A DNA stretch of 64,000 nt, taken from positions 198,402 to 262,401 of the forward strand of contig DATGID010000062.1 in NCBI GenBank assembly GCA_035307385.1. The letters are read 5' to 3'. Below are positions 38,259 to 47,827 of this stretch, piece after piece; the first letter of the stretch is position 1, and each line of letters starts with the position of its first letter. The DNA comes from DATBHW01 sp035307385. Lineage in GTDB: Bacteria > Chloroflexota > Ktedonobacteria > Ktedonobacterales > DATBGS01. The notes below the pieces were generated by a model. That model worked only from the letters and a program-made list of their open reading frames with translations, was not told the origin of the DNA and did not search any database. The translations under genes and the position numbers were made by a program.

Positions 38259-38948
38259 TTAGCGCCCACGCGCGCGACGAATGCGCGCGGCAGCGGCAAA
38301 GCCACCGGCAATGAAGACCAGCGAGAGCAAAGCAACCATAATCAGCGCCAGCATCCCACCGTTCTGAATGCCGCTTTGTGGGCCGCTGCCTGGACCACCG
38401 CCGGTTCCTGGCGGGCTGCACGGCACACCGCTGGTCGGCGTTCCGTTACACGGCGGCAGCGTAGGCGTGGGCGTACTGCCTGGAGTCCCGCCATTGGAAG
38501 ACTGTGTCGGCGTCGGTGAAGGTGCTGGAGGCGTTGTTGGCGTCGGCGTCGGCGGCACAGGGGTCGGCGACGGGGTTGGCGAGGGATTGGGCGCCGAAGT
38601 TGGTGTCGGCGTCGGATTGGGTGCTGATGACGTTGGCGTCGGCGAGGGATTGGGCGCCGAAGTTGGTGTCGGGGTTGGCGATGGGTTCACCACCTGAGTG
38701 GGCGTCGGCGCTGGTGCTGCTGCCGTTGGCGTCGGCGTGGGCGAACCCAACAGGTTGATATTCGCTCCCGCGGTAGCAGTAGCATTCACACTGACAGTCT
38801 GCCCAGGAGTGTTACCCGCCACAGCCACCAGCGCAAAACAGCATGCGAGCAGCAGACCGGCCACAATGATAAAGATAATGGCAAGATTGCGTACCCCACC
38901 CTGACTCCCAAAAAAACTGGCTATATTCCTACAAAGCTGCCTTATCAT
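38259..38948 (-). CDS. Thr/Pro-repeat surface protein with two membrane segments
   Basis: I start at the ATG at 38948, five bases after GGAGG, giving 229 residues. An N-terminal membrane helix (about residues 20-46, IIFIIVAGLLLACCFALVA) is followed by a long low-complexity spacer of Pro, Thr, Ser, Asn and Gly (PTPTPTSAPNPSPTPT repeats) and a second helix near the C-terminus (LIMVALLSLVFIAGGFA) with a basic RIRRARGR tail. This is the plan of a cell-wall-spanning stalk. No LPXTG motif is present. Two 32-bp direct repeats (38578-38609 and 38641-38672) encode the same repeat unit. Function unknown. Confidence 0.68.
   Translation of the reverse strand: MIRQLCRNIASFFGSQGGVRNLAIIFIIVAGLLLACCFALVAVAGNTPGQTVSVNATATAGANINLLGSPTPTPTAAAPAPTPTQVVNPSPTPTPTSAPNPSPTPTSSAPNPTPTPTSAPNPSPTPSPTPVPPTPTPTTPPAPSPTPTQSSNGGTPGSTPTPTLPPCNGTPTSGVPCSPPGTGGGPGSGPQSGIQNGGMLALIMVALLSLVFIAGGFAAAARIRRARGR
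38578..38672. repeat. 32-bp direct repeats within the Thr/Pro-rich gene
   Basis: The 32 bases at 38578-38609 recur unchanged at 38641-38672, giving a 63-base period (21 codons). The unit encodes part of the SAPNPSPTP repeat and shows recent expansion by slippage or unequal exchange. Confidence 0.8.
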
Positions 38949-39356
38949 GACGACCTCCAATACAACCTATCAGGCAAATTTGGCCTATTCATTCCCCTAC
39001 CCACCTGCCTGAATTCATACAGAGTGGCCCTGATCTGTTCCCCCAAGCCCGCTTAGTATAGCGCAGCCTGCCGGAAAAAGCTAGCCCTCCTGCCCGCTTT
39101 TCCTACTGCATTACCTACTGCCTCTGCAACCAGTCGGGCCGCCTGGAGCCTCTTGTGTGCTATAATGACTGTGAATTGATAAGGACGAACCAACTGCAAC
39201 AATCGTCTGTACCCATTCGTTGATAGACGTGGGCAGGAATATCAGATGTATGATTTCCAACCTGCCCGCAAGCAACATGAACCTTCTATAATCAGACAAC
39301 GAGCGAAACGCCAAATCGTCCCGCTGCTGCACGAAATAAAGGGGTGATTGCCACCA
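38949..39356 (+). promoter_or_regulatory. secA upstream region with a candidate -10 element
   Basis: About 400 bases without a gene. A TATAAT hexamer at 39161-39166 lies about 190 bases upstream of the secA start; no good -35 hexamer is seen at the right spacing. Nothing else is recognised, so the long leader may hold regulatory structure I could not identify. Confidence 0.35.
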
Positions 39357-42300
39357 ATGAGCATTCTTACCAAGATCATGGGTGATCCCAACGAGCGCGA
39401 GCTAAAAAAAATTCGGCCCATCGTTGCCCGCATCAACGATCTGGAGCCGGAGATTGAAAAGCTGAGCGACGAGGAGTTGCGTGGCAAAACCGCTGAGTTC
39501 CGCCAATTGATTGATGCCGCCGTCGAAGACGCCGAAGATGAAGAAGAAGCGGCAAAGCAGCGCAACGAGATGCTCGATGAACTCTTGCCGGAAGCCTTCG
39601 CCGTCGTGCGCGAAGCAGGCAGACGCTCGATTGGCATGCGCCATTACGATGTGCAGATGATTGGCGGCATCGTGCTGCACCAGGGCAAGATCGCCGAAAT
39701 GGGCACGGGCGAAGGCAAGACGCTGGTCGCCACCTTGCCATCCTACCTCAACGCCCTGACCAGCCTGGGCGTGCATATCGTCACCGTCAACGACTACCTT
39801 GCCAAACGTGACCGCGAATGGATGGGGCGCATCCACGAATTTCTGGGGCTGAGTGTTGGCGTCATCCTGACCACGCAAAACCCCATGGGGCCAGAACGCC
39901 GCGAAGCTTATCAAGCCGATATTACCTATGGTACCAACAATGAACTGGGCTTCGATTATCTGCGCGACAACATGGCCGCTGATCTTGCCCTGTGCGCCCA
40001 GCGCCCGCTCAATTACGCCATCGTTGACGAAGTGGATAACATCCTGATCGACGAGGCCCGCACGCCGCTGATTATCTCCGGCCAGGCTGAAGAATCCGCC
40101 GAGATGTACGCCAAGTTCGCCAGACTCGTCCCGCGCCTCAAAGAAGAAGAAGATTACCTCGTCGATTTGAAGTCCCATACCGTCGCCATCCTCGACCCTG
40201 GCATCGAAAAGATGGAGCGTATGCTGGGCGTCAAAAATATCTATGCCGACATGAACTTGACGCGCTACCTGGACAATGCCCTCAAAGCGCAGGCGCTCTT
40301 CAAGCGCGATAAAGACTACCTCGTTCGTGATGGCGAAGTCATCATCGTCGATGAATTTACGGGCCGCCTGATGATTGGCCGCCGCTATAACGAAGGGCTG
40401 CATCAGGCTATCGAAGCCAAAGAAAACGTCAAGGTCCAGAACGAAAATCGCACCATCGCCACCGTCACCTTCCAGAATTATTTCCGCCTCTATAAAAAGC
40501 TGGCGGGCATGACCGGCACAGCGCTGACCGAGGCCGAAGAGTTCAACAAGATTTATAAGTTGGATGTAATAACCATTCCTACCAACAAGCCAAGGATTCG
40601 CGACGACATGGCCGACCTGATCTACAAGTCGGAAGAAGGCAAGTTCGACGCGGTGGTCGAAGAGATCAAGCTGCGCCATGAGGCGGGGCAGCCAGTGCTG
40701 GTGGGCACGACCTCCGTCGAACTCTCGGAATATCTGAGCGAGAAGCTGAATCGTCAGGGCATCGAACACAACGTGTTGAACGCGAAGTTCCACGAAAAAG
40801 AGGCGCACGTCATCGCCAATGCTGGCAAGACCGGCGCTGTCACCATTGCTACCAATATGGCTGGCCGGGGCACCGACATTTTGCTAGGCGGCAATCCTGA
40901 CGAACTGGTCGATAGCATCCTGCGCGAATGGGACATCGATCTGGACATGGCAAGCGAAGATGACCGCGCCGAGGCGCTGGAAGAAGCAAAGAAGCGCTGC
41001 GAAGAAGATCGCAAGCGTGTGCTGCGCGTGGAGCAACTGCGCGCCTGCCAGACCGTTGACCAGCATCTTCAGGACATCTACGCGGAACGCAAGATCGACC
41101 CCGACGAAGCCACCAGCGAGCAGCGCCAGAAAGCCGAGGCCGATGCCCGCAAGCGCTACGCTCGTTATCTGCGTCACTTTGAAGACGAAGTGCTGCAAGA
41201 AAAAGAAATTGACCCGGAAACAGCCACGCCCGAACAGCGCAAATCAGTTGCCAAAGAGGCCGATCAGCGCCGGGCCGAACAATACGAGCGCGAAATGAGC
41301 ATGCGCGGGCTGCACATCATCGGCACCGAACGCCACGAAGCGCGCCGCATCGACAACCAGCTTCGTGGCCGCTCGGGCCGCCAGGGCGACCCCGGCTCGT
41401 CGCGCTTCTATCTCTCGCTGCAAGACGAACTGATGCGCCGCTTCGGCACGGACCGTGTTGCCGGATTGATGGACCGCATCGGCATGGATGACAGCATGCC
41501 CATCGAAAGCCCGCTGGCGAGCAAATTCATTGAACAGGCGCAAACTAAGGTTGAGGGTTTTAACTTCGACATTCGTAAAAACGTCGTCGATTATGATGAT
41601 GTGATCGCCAAGCAGCGCGAAGTCATCTATGCCGACCGACGCGCAATCCTGGAGCGCGCCAATCTGCGCTCGAAGATTCTGCAAATGATCGAAGCGGAAA
41701 TTGAGCGCATCGTCGCTGCCCATACGCAGGCTCCCTCACCCGACAACTGGAACCTGGATGAACTCATCCAGACGCTCAAACCCTGGTTCGAGGTGCCAGA
41801 CGATATTTTCCCCGACAACCTCAATACCCTCCGGCGCGAGGTGTTGATTGAGAAGCTTATCAAGCTGGCCCGCAAGACGTATAAAGCCAAAGAAGAGAAG
41901 GTGCGGCAGGAATTCACTGAAGAAGGTGAAGACAAAGGCACTGAGATCATGCGCTCTGTGGAGCGTCAGTTCATGCTGCAAGTGGTCGACCGGCTCTGGA
42001 TGGACCACATCGACGCGATAGATGTCTTGCGCGCGGGCATTGGCCTGCGCGGCGTGGGCCAGCGCGACCCCAAAGTCGAGTTCCAGCGCGAAGCCTTTGC
42101 CATGTTCGATGACCTCAAGCTTGCCATCCAGCACGACATCGCCGACCAGATGATGCGCGTCCAGATTACGCGGAAAATCGAGGAACAACCCAAGCCCAAA
42201 GCCATGCCGCGCAATATGCGCACCAACCTGGAGCAGATTGCCGCCGCCAGCCGCCAGGCGAAATCAGATGGCGCGGGCGGCGTGCGCGCTCCGAAAGCGC

Positions 42301-42569
42301 TGCCGATGCCTTCCGGCAATGGTAATGGACACAGCAAAGTGAACGGGCACGGCAAACCAGGCCAGGCTGCGCGCACTCAGGGGCCACAGCCCAAACCCAA
42401 GCAGCAACCTGTCATGGCCGGGGCGCGCGGACCACAGCAGGCGCAAAAAGCAGGAGCCAGGCCAGCCGCGCAAGGGCCATCACAGCCCATCGACCCGCGC
42501 CACATTGGTCGCAACGACCCCTGTTACTGCGGCAGCGGCAAGAAGTACAAGCTCTGCCACGGGAAATAA
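39357..42569 (+). CDS. secA: SecA preprotein translocase ATPase
   Basis: A 1070-residue SecA, longer than the usual 830-900. All parts are present: Walker A region (MGTGEGKTL), DEVD box (IVDEVDNILIDEA), NBD2 (HIIGTERHEARRIDNQLRGRSGRQGDPG), scaffold and a C-terminal zinc finger (NDPCYCGSGKKYKLCHGK). An insertion of about 130 residues (roughly residues 516-646) lies in NBD2 and is highly charged and helical. It contains two imperfect copies of a unit starting IDPDEATSEQR and IDPETATPEQR, about 39 residues apart. The start could also be TTG 39348. SecA drives protein export through SecYEG. Confidence 0.97.
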   Translation: MSILTKIMGDPNERELKKIRPIVARINDLEPEIEKLSDEELRGKTAEFRQLIDAAVEDAEDEEEAAKQRNEMLDELLPEAFAVVREAGRRSIGMRHYDVQMIGGIVLHQGKIAEMGTGEGKTLVATLPSYLNALTSLGVHIVTVNDYLAKRDREWMGRIHEFLGLSVGVILTTQNPMGPERREAYQADITYGTNNELGFDYLRDNMAADLALCAQRPLNYAIVDEVDNILIDEARTPLIISGQAEESAEMYAKFARLVPRLKEEEDYLVDLKSHTVAILDPGIEKMERMLGVKNIYADMNLTRYLDNALKAQALFKRDKDYLVRDGEVIIVDEFTGRLMIGRRYNEGLHQAIEAKENVKVQNENRTIATVTFQNYFRLYKKLAGMTGTALTEAEEFNKIYKLDVITIPTNKPRIRDDMADLIYKSEEGKFDAVVEEIKLRHEAGQPVLVGTTSVELSEYLSEKLNRQGIEHNVLNAKFHEKEAHVIANAGKTGAVTIATNMAGRGTDILLGGNPDELVDSILREWDIDLDMASEDDRAEALEEAKKRCEEDRKRVLRVEQLRACQTVDQHLQDIYAERKIDPDEATSEQRQKAEADARKRYARYLRHFEDEVLQEKEIDPETATPEQRKSVAKEADQRRAEQYEREMSMRGLHIIGTERHEARRIDNQLRGRSGRQGDPGSSRFYLSLQDELMRRFGTDRVAGLMDRIGMDDSMPIESPLASKFIEQAQTKVEGFNFDIRKNVVDYDDVIAKQREVIYADRRAILERANLRSKILQMIEAEIERIVAAHTQAPSPDNWNLDELIQTLKPWFEVPDDIFPDNLNTLRREVLIEKLIKLARKTYKAKEEKVRQEFTEEGEDKGTEIMRSVERQFMLQVVDRLWMDHIDAIDVLRAGIGLRGVGQRDPKVEFQREAFAMFDDLKLAIQHDIADQMMRVQITRKIEEQPKPKAMPRNMRTNLEQIAAASRQAKSDGAGGVRAPKALPMPSGNGNGHSKVNGHGKPGQAARTQGPQPKPKQQPVMAGARGPQQAQKAGARPAAQGPSQPIDPRHIGRNDPCYCGSGKKYKLCHGK

Positions 42570-42636
42570 GAGATGATGAAGAGAAGCCACCGGCGTCGCC
42601 TGGAAGGCGACGCCGGTGGCTTCTCTTCATCATCTC
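42570..42636. terminator. Long perfect palindrome between secA and hbd
   Basis: Arms of 31 bases (42570-42600 and 42606-42636) match perfectly around a five-base loop. The left arm starts on the last base of the region right after the secA stop, and the right arm reaches the hbd stop codon. Bidirectional terminator. Confidence 0.85.
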
Positions 42637-43498
42637 ACAACTCGCTCATGTTATAGAAGCCGCGGCCATTCTTCTTGCCAAAGCGCCGAAGCAGGACCAT
42701 CCTTTTGAGCAGCGGCGGCGGCGCGTAGATCGGGTCTTTGAACTCCTCGTAGATAGCCTCCGCAGCGTAAAGCGTCGTATCCAGCCCCACATAATCGAGC
42801 AGTTCAAACGGCCCCATCGGATAGCCGCAGCCCAGCTTCATGCTCGTGTCGATGTCTTCCATCGTCGCAAAGCCTTGCTCATACATGCGCACTGCCGCCA
42901 GCATATAGGGAATCAGCAAGAAATTGACGATGAAGCCCGCGCGGTCCTTGGCAACCACGGGCGTTTTGCCCAGCGAGCGCGCAAAACTCTTCAACGTCTC
43001 CACCGTCTCGTCGCTGGTGGCAATCGTGCGCACCACTTCCACCAGCTTCATCACCGGTGCTGGATTAAAAAAGTGCAGCCCGGCAATGCGGTCCTGGCGA
43101 TTGGTAGAGGCCGCCATCTCGGTAATGGTTAGCGACGAGGTGTTGGTGGCAATCAGCGCTTCAGGCCGCAGAATGCGATCAAGATGAGGAAAGAGTTGAA
43201 GCTTCTTTTCCATATTCTCAACTATCACCTCAATCACCAGATCGCAGTCGCGAAAATCTTCCAGGTTCAGCGTGCTGCGCAGCCGCCCGCGCGCCTCCTG
43301 CGCCTGCGCTTCGCTGAGCTTCTGCTTGCCCACCAGCATATCCCACGCGCCGTAAATGCGCCCCAGCCCCTTATCAAGCAGTTCCTGGTTGACCTCATGC
43401 ACAATCGTCTCATATCCCGACTGCGCGCAGGTCTGGGCAATACCGCTGCCCATCAACCCGCAACCAATCACCCCGACCCGTTTAATCTCAATCGCCAT
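42635..43498 (-). CDS. hbd: 3-hydroxybutyryl-CoA dehydrogenase
   Basis: This 287-residue enzyme has the NAD-binding motif GCGLMGSG (residues 12-19), the NTSSL segment (119-123) and the catalytic histidine in GLHFFNPAPVM (H142), followed by the C-terminal helical domain with LLDYVGLDTT. It oxidises (S)-3-hydroxyacyl-CoA to 3-ketoacyl-CoA or the reverse in butyrate-type metabolism and beta-oxidation. The start ATG 43498 follows AAGGAGA. It stands alone, not in a beta-oxidation cluster. Confidence 0.95.
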   Translation of the reverse strand: MAIEIKRVGVIGCGLMGSGIAQTCAQSGYETIVHEVNQELLDKGLGRIYGAWDMLVGKQKLSEAQAQEARGRLRSTLNLEDFRDCDLVIEVIVENMEKKLQLFPHLDRILRPEALIATNTSSLTITEMAASTNRQDRIAGLHFFNPAPVMKLVEVVRTIATSDETVETLKSFARSLGKTPVVAKDRAGFIVNFLLIPYMLAAVRMYEQGFATMEDIDTSMKLGCGYPMGPFELLDYVGLDTTLYAAEAIYEEFKDPIYAPPPLLKRMVLLRRFGKKNGRGFYNMSEL

Positions 43499-43549
43499 TG
43501 ATCGTATCTCCTTCTTGGAGCTTCCCCGCGTAAGTGGGGACAGCTTTGA

Positions 43550-44182
43550 TTATGGATGCTCCTGGGCAAACGCCTGCCACTTCTGAACCACAGAGGCAAT
43601 CTTGGGCCGCCCATTCTCGCGCCGCTCGGCTGGCGGACTCCAGGCCCCGTGGGTTACTGCCGCCTCTTTGCGCAGCGCGCCCAGCACCGAAAAATAGCGC
43701 ATCTCTTCGGGCAGAAAAAGCTCGCCCGCTCCGGGCGTTTGCTCGAAATAAAAATACTGCCCATGCTGCGCGTACCACTCGCGTATCTCCGCCAGTGTCG
43801 GGGCGGGATGCGGATGATACGCCGCGAGATCAAGCTGAAGCTGTCCAAAAGGAAAGCAGTGCAGGTGCGCGTGAAAGACCGTCTGGCGAAAAATGCCATG
43901 CTCGAAAAAGACCGGCTGGCGATAGGCCCAGCGCAAGAACTCGTCGGCCCGGGCTTTCATCTGCAAAAACTCGGCCTCAAGCTGGGCGGGCACCGTGCCA
44001 TAGCAGCTATAATGCGCCTTGGGCACCAGCAGCAGATGCCCCTCGATCAATGGGGCATGATCGACCAGCAAGAAAAATGATTGGCTTTCAGTTAGAATAT
44101 GAGCGAGGTCCTGGCGAACACAAAACGGACAGTCTGCGCGGGGCTGCGGCACCTCCAGCGCAGGTTGTTGCTCCAAACCCAT
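43550..44182 (-). CDS. HIT-family nucleotide-binding protein
   Basis: I start at ATG 44182 (MGLEQQPALEV), which follows GAGGA; 210 residues. A zinc-like CPFC pair near residue 20 and the histidine triad HAHLHCF (VFHAHLHCFPF, about residue 110) define the HIT family, whose members hydrolyse nucleotide phosphoramidates or dinucleoside polyphosphates. A C-terminal extension of about 80 residues is longer than in minimal HIT proteins. A proximal divergent promoter region is shared with tRNA-Gln. Substrate unknown. Confidence 0.85.
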   Translation of the reverse strand: MGLEQQPALEVPQPRADCPFCVRQDLAHILTESQSFFLLVDHAPLIEGHLLLVPKAHYSCYGTVPAQLEAEFLQMKARADEFLRWAYRQPVFFEHGIFRQTVFHAHLHCFPFGQLQLDLAAYHPHPAPTLAEIREWYAQHGQYFYFEQTPGAGELFLPEEMRYFSVLGALRKEAAVTHGAWSPPAERRENGRPKIASVVQKWQAFAQEHP

Positions 44183-44369
44183 CAAACGGTTCCTCGAAAC
44201 AGTGCCCCTGCCCGCGCCCGCTGCAAGCACGCGCAGCAGGATAGGCAGGTGGATTTCAGGTATCCTTAGTCAGGTATCTCTGGTTTAGTATACAAAGGAA
44301 AGCCGGGCTGGTGCAACTGCCAGGTGGCCTGCCCTGAAGCTGCCGGTGAACCAACGGCCAGGCGGCATC

Positions 44370-44398
44370 TTGACAGCGGCCCCATAATGAGATACTAT
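44370..44398 (+). promoter_or_regulatory. Strong sigma-70-type promoter for tRNA-Gln
   Basis: A perfect TTGACA and a TACTAT are separated by exactly 17 bases; the tRNA begins 36 bases after the -10 element. Confidence 0.8.
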
Positions 44399-44433
44399 AC
44401 ATGAGGGCCAAACAATATGGCCCATCAACATAC

Positions 44434-44504
44434 TGGGGTGTGGCCAAGCGGTAAGGCAGCGGACTTTGGATCCGCGATCCCAGGTTCGAATCCTGGCACC
44501 CCAG
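44434..44504 (+). tRNA. tRNA-Gln (anticodon TTG)
   Basis: The acceptor stem pairs TGGGGTG (44434-44440) with CACCCCA (44497-44503), followed by a G discriminator. The anticodon stem GCGGA/TCCGC encloses the seven-base loop CTTTGGA with anticodon TTG, reading CAA and probably CAG. The T arm has the standard GGTTCGAATCC loop. CCA is not encoded. The glmU gene starts 48 bases further on, with no terminator visible between, so tRNA and mRNA may be produced from one transcript. Confidence 0.96.
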
Positions 44505-44551
44505 CCCCTGAGTATTCCTTGGGACATTCCCTGAGAGGCGCAACTGCGATC

Positions 44552-46024
44552 ATGAGAGGACTCGCTGCCCTGGTACTGGCAGCCGGGAAGGGCACGCGGA
44601 TGCGGTCTCGGTTGCCAAAAGTGCTTCATCCCCTGGCCGGTCGTCCAATGCTGGAACACGCGCTGGCCGCCGTCGAGGGTTTATCCCCCACTGCTGAAGC
44701 TGCCGCGCCCGGCGAAGCGTCAGACGACCCCGCGCCGATAGTGGTGGTCGTCGGGCCAGATGCCGACGCCGATCTCATTCGTTCCGTCTTTGCTGGCCGC
44801 TGCCTCTTTGCCACACAACAAGAGCAACTGGGCACCGCCGACGCCGTACTGGCCGCGCAAGCAGTTATGGCATCGCTTTCGCCCGCGCCAACCCATATCT
44901 TGATTCTGCCAGGCGACGGCCCGCTGCTGACGACATACACGCTGCGGTCCTTGTTGGAAGCGGCGCAGCAGAGCGCTAGCCCGCTCGCCTTTCTGACGAC
45001 CCAAGAACCCAACCCAACCGGCTATGGGCGCGTGGTGCGCGATGGGCGGGGGCAAGTCGCAGCGATTATTGAAGAGAAGAACGCCACGCCTCAGCAGCGC
45101 GCCATCACCGAGATCAATACCTCTATCTATTGCATCAAAGCTGATTGGCTATGGGAACACCTGCCGCATGTCCAGCGCAATCCTGTCAGCGGCGAATATT
45201 ACCTCGTCGATCTGGTCGAGATGGCTGCCAGACAAGGGCGTACCATCCCCACCGTCAGCGCGCCGCTGGAAGAAGTCATGGGCGTCAACGACCGAGTGCA
45301 GCTTGCCCAGGCCGAAAGCGTCATGCGCCGCCGCATTCTGGAGCGGCTGATGCTCAGTGGTGTCACCATCACCGACCCGGCCAGCACGTTCATCGACGCC
45401 AGCGTGCAGATCGGCCAGGATACCGTTATTCGTCCATTCACCACAATTAGCGGCAGCACGACCATTGGCCGCGACTGCGTCATAGGCCCGCAGAGTGTCA
45501 TCAGGGATAGCCAGATTGGCGACACCTGCGAGATCATCGGCTCCTGGCTGGAAGAGGCCACGCTGGACGCCGAAGTGCATGTTGGGCCGATGAGCCACCT
45601 GCGCCCGGGAGCGCATCTTGCGAGCCATGTCCGTCTGGGGAATTATGCCGAGGTCAAAAAATCGTTTATCGGCGCGGGTACGCAGATGCACCATTTCAGC
45701 TATATGGGCGATGCGACCGTTGGCGAAAATGTCAATATCGCAGCGGGCACCATTACCTGCAATTACGATGGGACGCCCATCAAAAAGAAAACCTTTATTG
45801 AAGACGAGGCGTTTATTGGCTCCGACACGCTTTTTGTTGCGCCGGTGCGCATGGGGCGCGGGGCTGCAACTGGCGCGGGTGCGGTCGTCAATCATGATGT
45901 TCCGCCAGATACCCTGGTAGTTGGCATGCCCGCCCGCGCTATTCGTCGCGTTCGCACTACGAAAGGAGAAACAGCGCAGCCAACTTCCCCCGATACGCCT
46001 GAGCGCGGAGCGGGAGAGGAATAG
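44552..46024 (+). CDS. glmU: Bifunctional N-acetylglucosamine-1-phosphate uridyltransferase/acetyltransferase GlmU
   Basis: Starting at ATG 44552 this gives 490 residues. The N-terminal pyrophosphorylase domain has the LAAGKGTRMRSRLPKVLH signature; the C-terminal half is a left-handed beta helix with hexapeptide repeats (IGRDCVIGPQSVIRDSQIG) and the acetyltransferase residues in YAEVKKSFIGAGT and NYDG. It makes UDP-GlcNAc for peptidoglycan. The frame is open upstream through the tRNA, but the start at the LAALVLAAGKG region is clear. A short acidic tail extends the C-terminus. Confidence 0.95.
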   Translation: MRGLAALVLAAGKGTRMRSRLPKVLHPLAGRPMLEHALAAVEGLSPTAEAAAPGEASDDPAPIVVVVGPDADADLIRSVFAGRCLFATQQEQLGTADAVLAAQAVMASLSPAPTHILILPGDGPLLTTYTLRSLLEAAQQSASPLAFLTTQEPNPTGYGRVVRDGRGQVAAIIEEKNATPQQRAITEINTSIYCIKADWLWEHLPHVQRNPVSGEYYLVDLVEMAARQGRTIPTVSAPLEEVMGVNDRVQLAQAESVMRRRILERLMLSGVTITDPASTFIDASVQIGQDTVIRPFTTISGSTTIGRDCVIGPQSVIRDSQIGDTCEIIGSWLEEATLDAEVHVGPMSHLRPGAHLASHVRLGNYAEVKKSFIGAGTQMHHFSYMGDATVGENVNIAAGTITCNYDGTPIKKKTFIEDEAFIGSDTLFVAPVRMGRGAATGAGAVVNHDVPPDTLVVGMPARAIRRVRTTKGETAQPTSPDTPERGAGEE

Positions 46025-46032
46025 GCCATCTT

Positions 46033-47538
46033 ATGGATAGTAGTGGTTCATCTAGTCCGCTCTCTACGTTTTTCACTGCTCAGCATGCTGTCAGTGCCCA
46101 TCCGCTTCTGCATGTGGCGGCAACTTTTGTGACCTCCACTCAGGACAGCATCGCCCCCACTGCATGGACCTCCGTTGAGTGGCTTCAGCTTGTTGGCATT
46201 CTTATCGCGTTAGTCTTATCGGCCTGCTCATCCGCCGCCGAAACGGCGCTCACCTCGGTCAGCCGCATCAAAATCAAGAATCTGGTGGAAGAAGGCGACG
46301 CCACCGCCCGGCAGATCGAGCACCTGCTGACCGAACCCAACAAGTTCCTCACCACCATTCTGGTCATCAACAACGTGGCCGTCATCGTCGCCTCGACACT
46401 GGCAACCGTCCTGGCCCTCAAAATGACCCAAAGCTGGGGAGAACTCATCTCCACGCTGCTGATAGCGCTGGTCGTGCTGATCTTCTGCGAGATCACCCCC
46501 AAGACCGCTGCCGTTCAGAACCCGGAGCGCTGGGCGCGCGTGCTGGTTCATCCGGTGCAGGGCGCGGCCTGGCTTTTGACGCCGGTGATCTGGTTCCTGG
46601 GCGTCATCACCGCGTCTCTGGTGCGTCTGCTGGGCGGGCGAGTGCGGCGGCGCGGCCCCTTCGTCACCGAAGAGGAACTGCGCATGCTGGTCACCGTCGG
46701 CGAAGAAGAGGGCATCATCGAAGAAGAAGAGCGCGAGATGATTCACAGCATCTTCGAGCTAGGTGATCGTCCCGTGCGCGAGATCATGGTGCCACGCATC
46801 GATATGGTCACGCTGGAAGGCGAAGACACGCTGGATGAAGCGTCCACGCTGATTATGCAGGGCGGGCAATCGCGCATTCCGGTCTATGAGGACACCATCG
46901 ATAATATCATCGGCGTCCTCTACGCCAAAGACCTGCTGCGCCACCTGCGCCTGGGGAACATGCAAGCCAGGGTGCGCGATTTCGTGCGCCCCGCCTACTT
47001 TGTCCCCGAATCCAAGAAGCTGGATGATCTGCTGCACGAGCTTCAGCACCAGCGCATTCATATGGCGATTGTAGTCGATGAATATGGCGCGGTCGCTGGC
47101 CTGGTGACCATTGAAGACCTGGTGGAAGAGATCATCGGCGACATTCAGGATGAGTACGACAAAGAAGAGGTGCTGTACGAGCGTCTGGGCGACGATGAAT
47201 ACGAGATGGACGCCAAAATCAGCATAGACGATTTTAACGAACTGCTCGATACCAAACTCACCGACGAGGATTACGATACCCTGGGCGGCTTCGTCTACAC
47301 CCAACTGGATAAAGTGCCCAGCGTGGGCGATGAGGTGAAGTATCAGAACCTGACGCTGACCGTGCTTTCCACCAAAGGGCGGCGCATCACCAAGGTCAGG
47401 GTCATCCGCCATGCAGAGGACCATCACGCTCCAGATGAGGATGAAGATGCCCATCAGCAGCACGCCCAGAACGGCGCGCAGTCCAACCACCGCAGCCATT
47501 CAGAACGCAGCAGCGCTAGCAATCTGCACGCTGAATGA
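46033..47538 (+). CDS. CNNM/CorC-family membrane protein with CBS domains
   Basis: A 501-residue protein with an N-terminal DUF21/CNNM transmembrane domain (about residues 55-200, with helices around VGILIALVLSACSSAAETAL), two CBS domains (about 225-350, with MVPRIDMVTLEG and AGLVTIEDLVEEIIGD) and a C-terminal CorC_HlyC domain (about 375-460). The family exports magnesium or acts with it; CBS domains bind adenine nucleotides. The tail (about 470-500) is disordered and His/Asp-rich (HAEDHHAPDEDEDAHQQHA), possibly metal-binding. The gene is 8 bases behind glmU and likely co-transcribed. Confidence 0.88.
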   Translation: MDSSGSSSPLSTFFTAQHAVSAHPLLHVAATFVTSTQDSIAPTAWTSVEWLQLVGILIALVLSACSSAAETALTSVSRIKIKNLVEEGDATARQIEHLLTEPNKFLTTILVINNVAVIVASTLATVLALKMTQSWGELISTLLIALVVLIFCEITPKTAAVQNPERWARVLVHPVQGAAWLLTPVIWFLGVITASLVRLLGGRVRRRGPFVTEEELRMLVTVGEEEGIIEEEEREMIHSIFELGDRPVREIMVPRIDMVTLEGEDTLDEASTLIMQGGQSRIPVYEDTIDNIIGVLYAKDLLRHLRLGNMQARVRDFVRPAYFVPESKKLDDLLHELQHQRIHMAIVVDEYGAVAGLVTIEDLVEEIIGDIQDEYDKEEVLYERLGDDEYEMDAKISIDDFNELLDTKLTDEDYDTLGGFVYTQLDKVPSVGDEVKYQNLTLTVLSTKGRRITKVRVIRHAEDHHAPDEDEDAHQQHAQNGAQSNHRSHSERSSASNLHAE

Positions 47539-47601
47539 ACGCCCCTCCAAGAACTGCGTGGACATCTCATGTTACAATACTACACAGAATGAAGCATAAG
47601 C

Positions 47602-47638
47602 GGGCAGCGGTTTGGGAATAAAACCATCTGTTCTGCCC
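47602..47638 (+). terminator. Candidate hairpin after the CNNM-like gene
   Basis: GGGCAG (47602-47607) pairs with CTGCCC (47633-47638) around a nested GGTTT/AAACC hairpin. There is no T run; weak termination is an inference. The rest of the 47539-47827 gap shows nothing recognised. Confidence 0.35.
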
Positions 47639-47827
47639 AGCCGCGTGTATTCATTGAAGAATCGTCTCTTCTAGCGGCACCTGTAGACCGTGCTGGTAAG
47701 GAAGGAAAAAACGTAATGACCGTAGGCAATGCTCATGGAGCGCTGAGGCAGACTCAGTGCGCCATAGCAGAAAGCGAGGGTCGTTGGCCGCGCATCTGTG
47801 CCCTATGCTGGGAAAGCGAGGGGCGTT

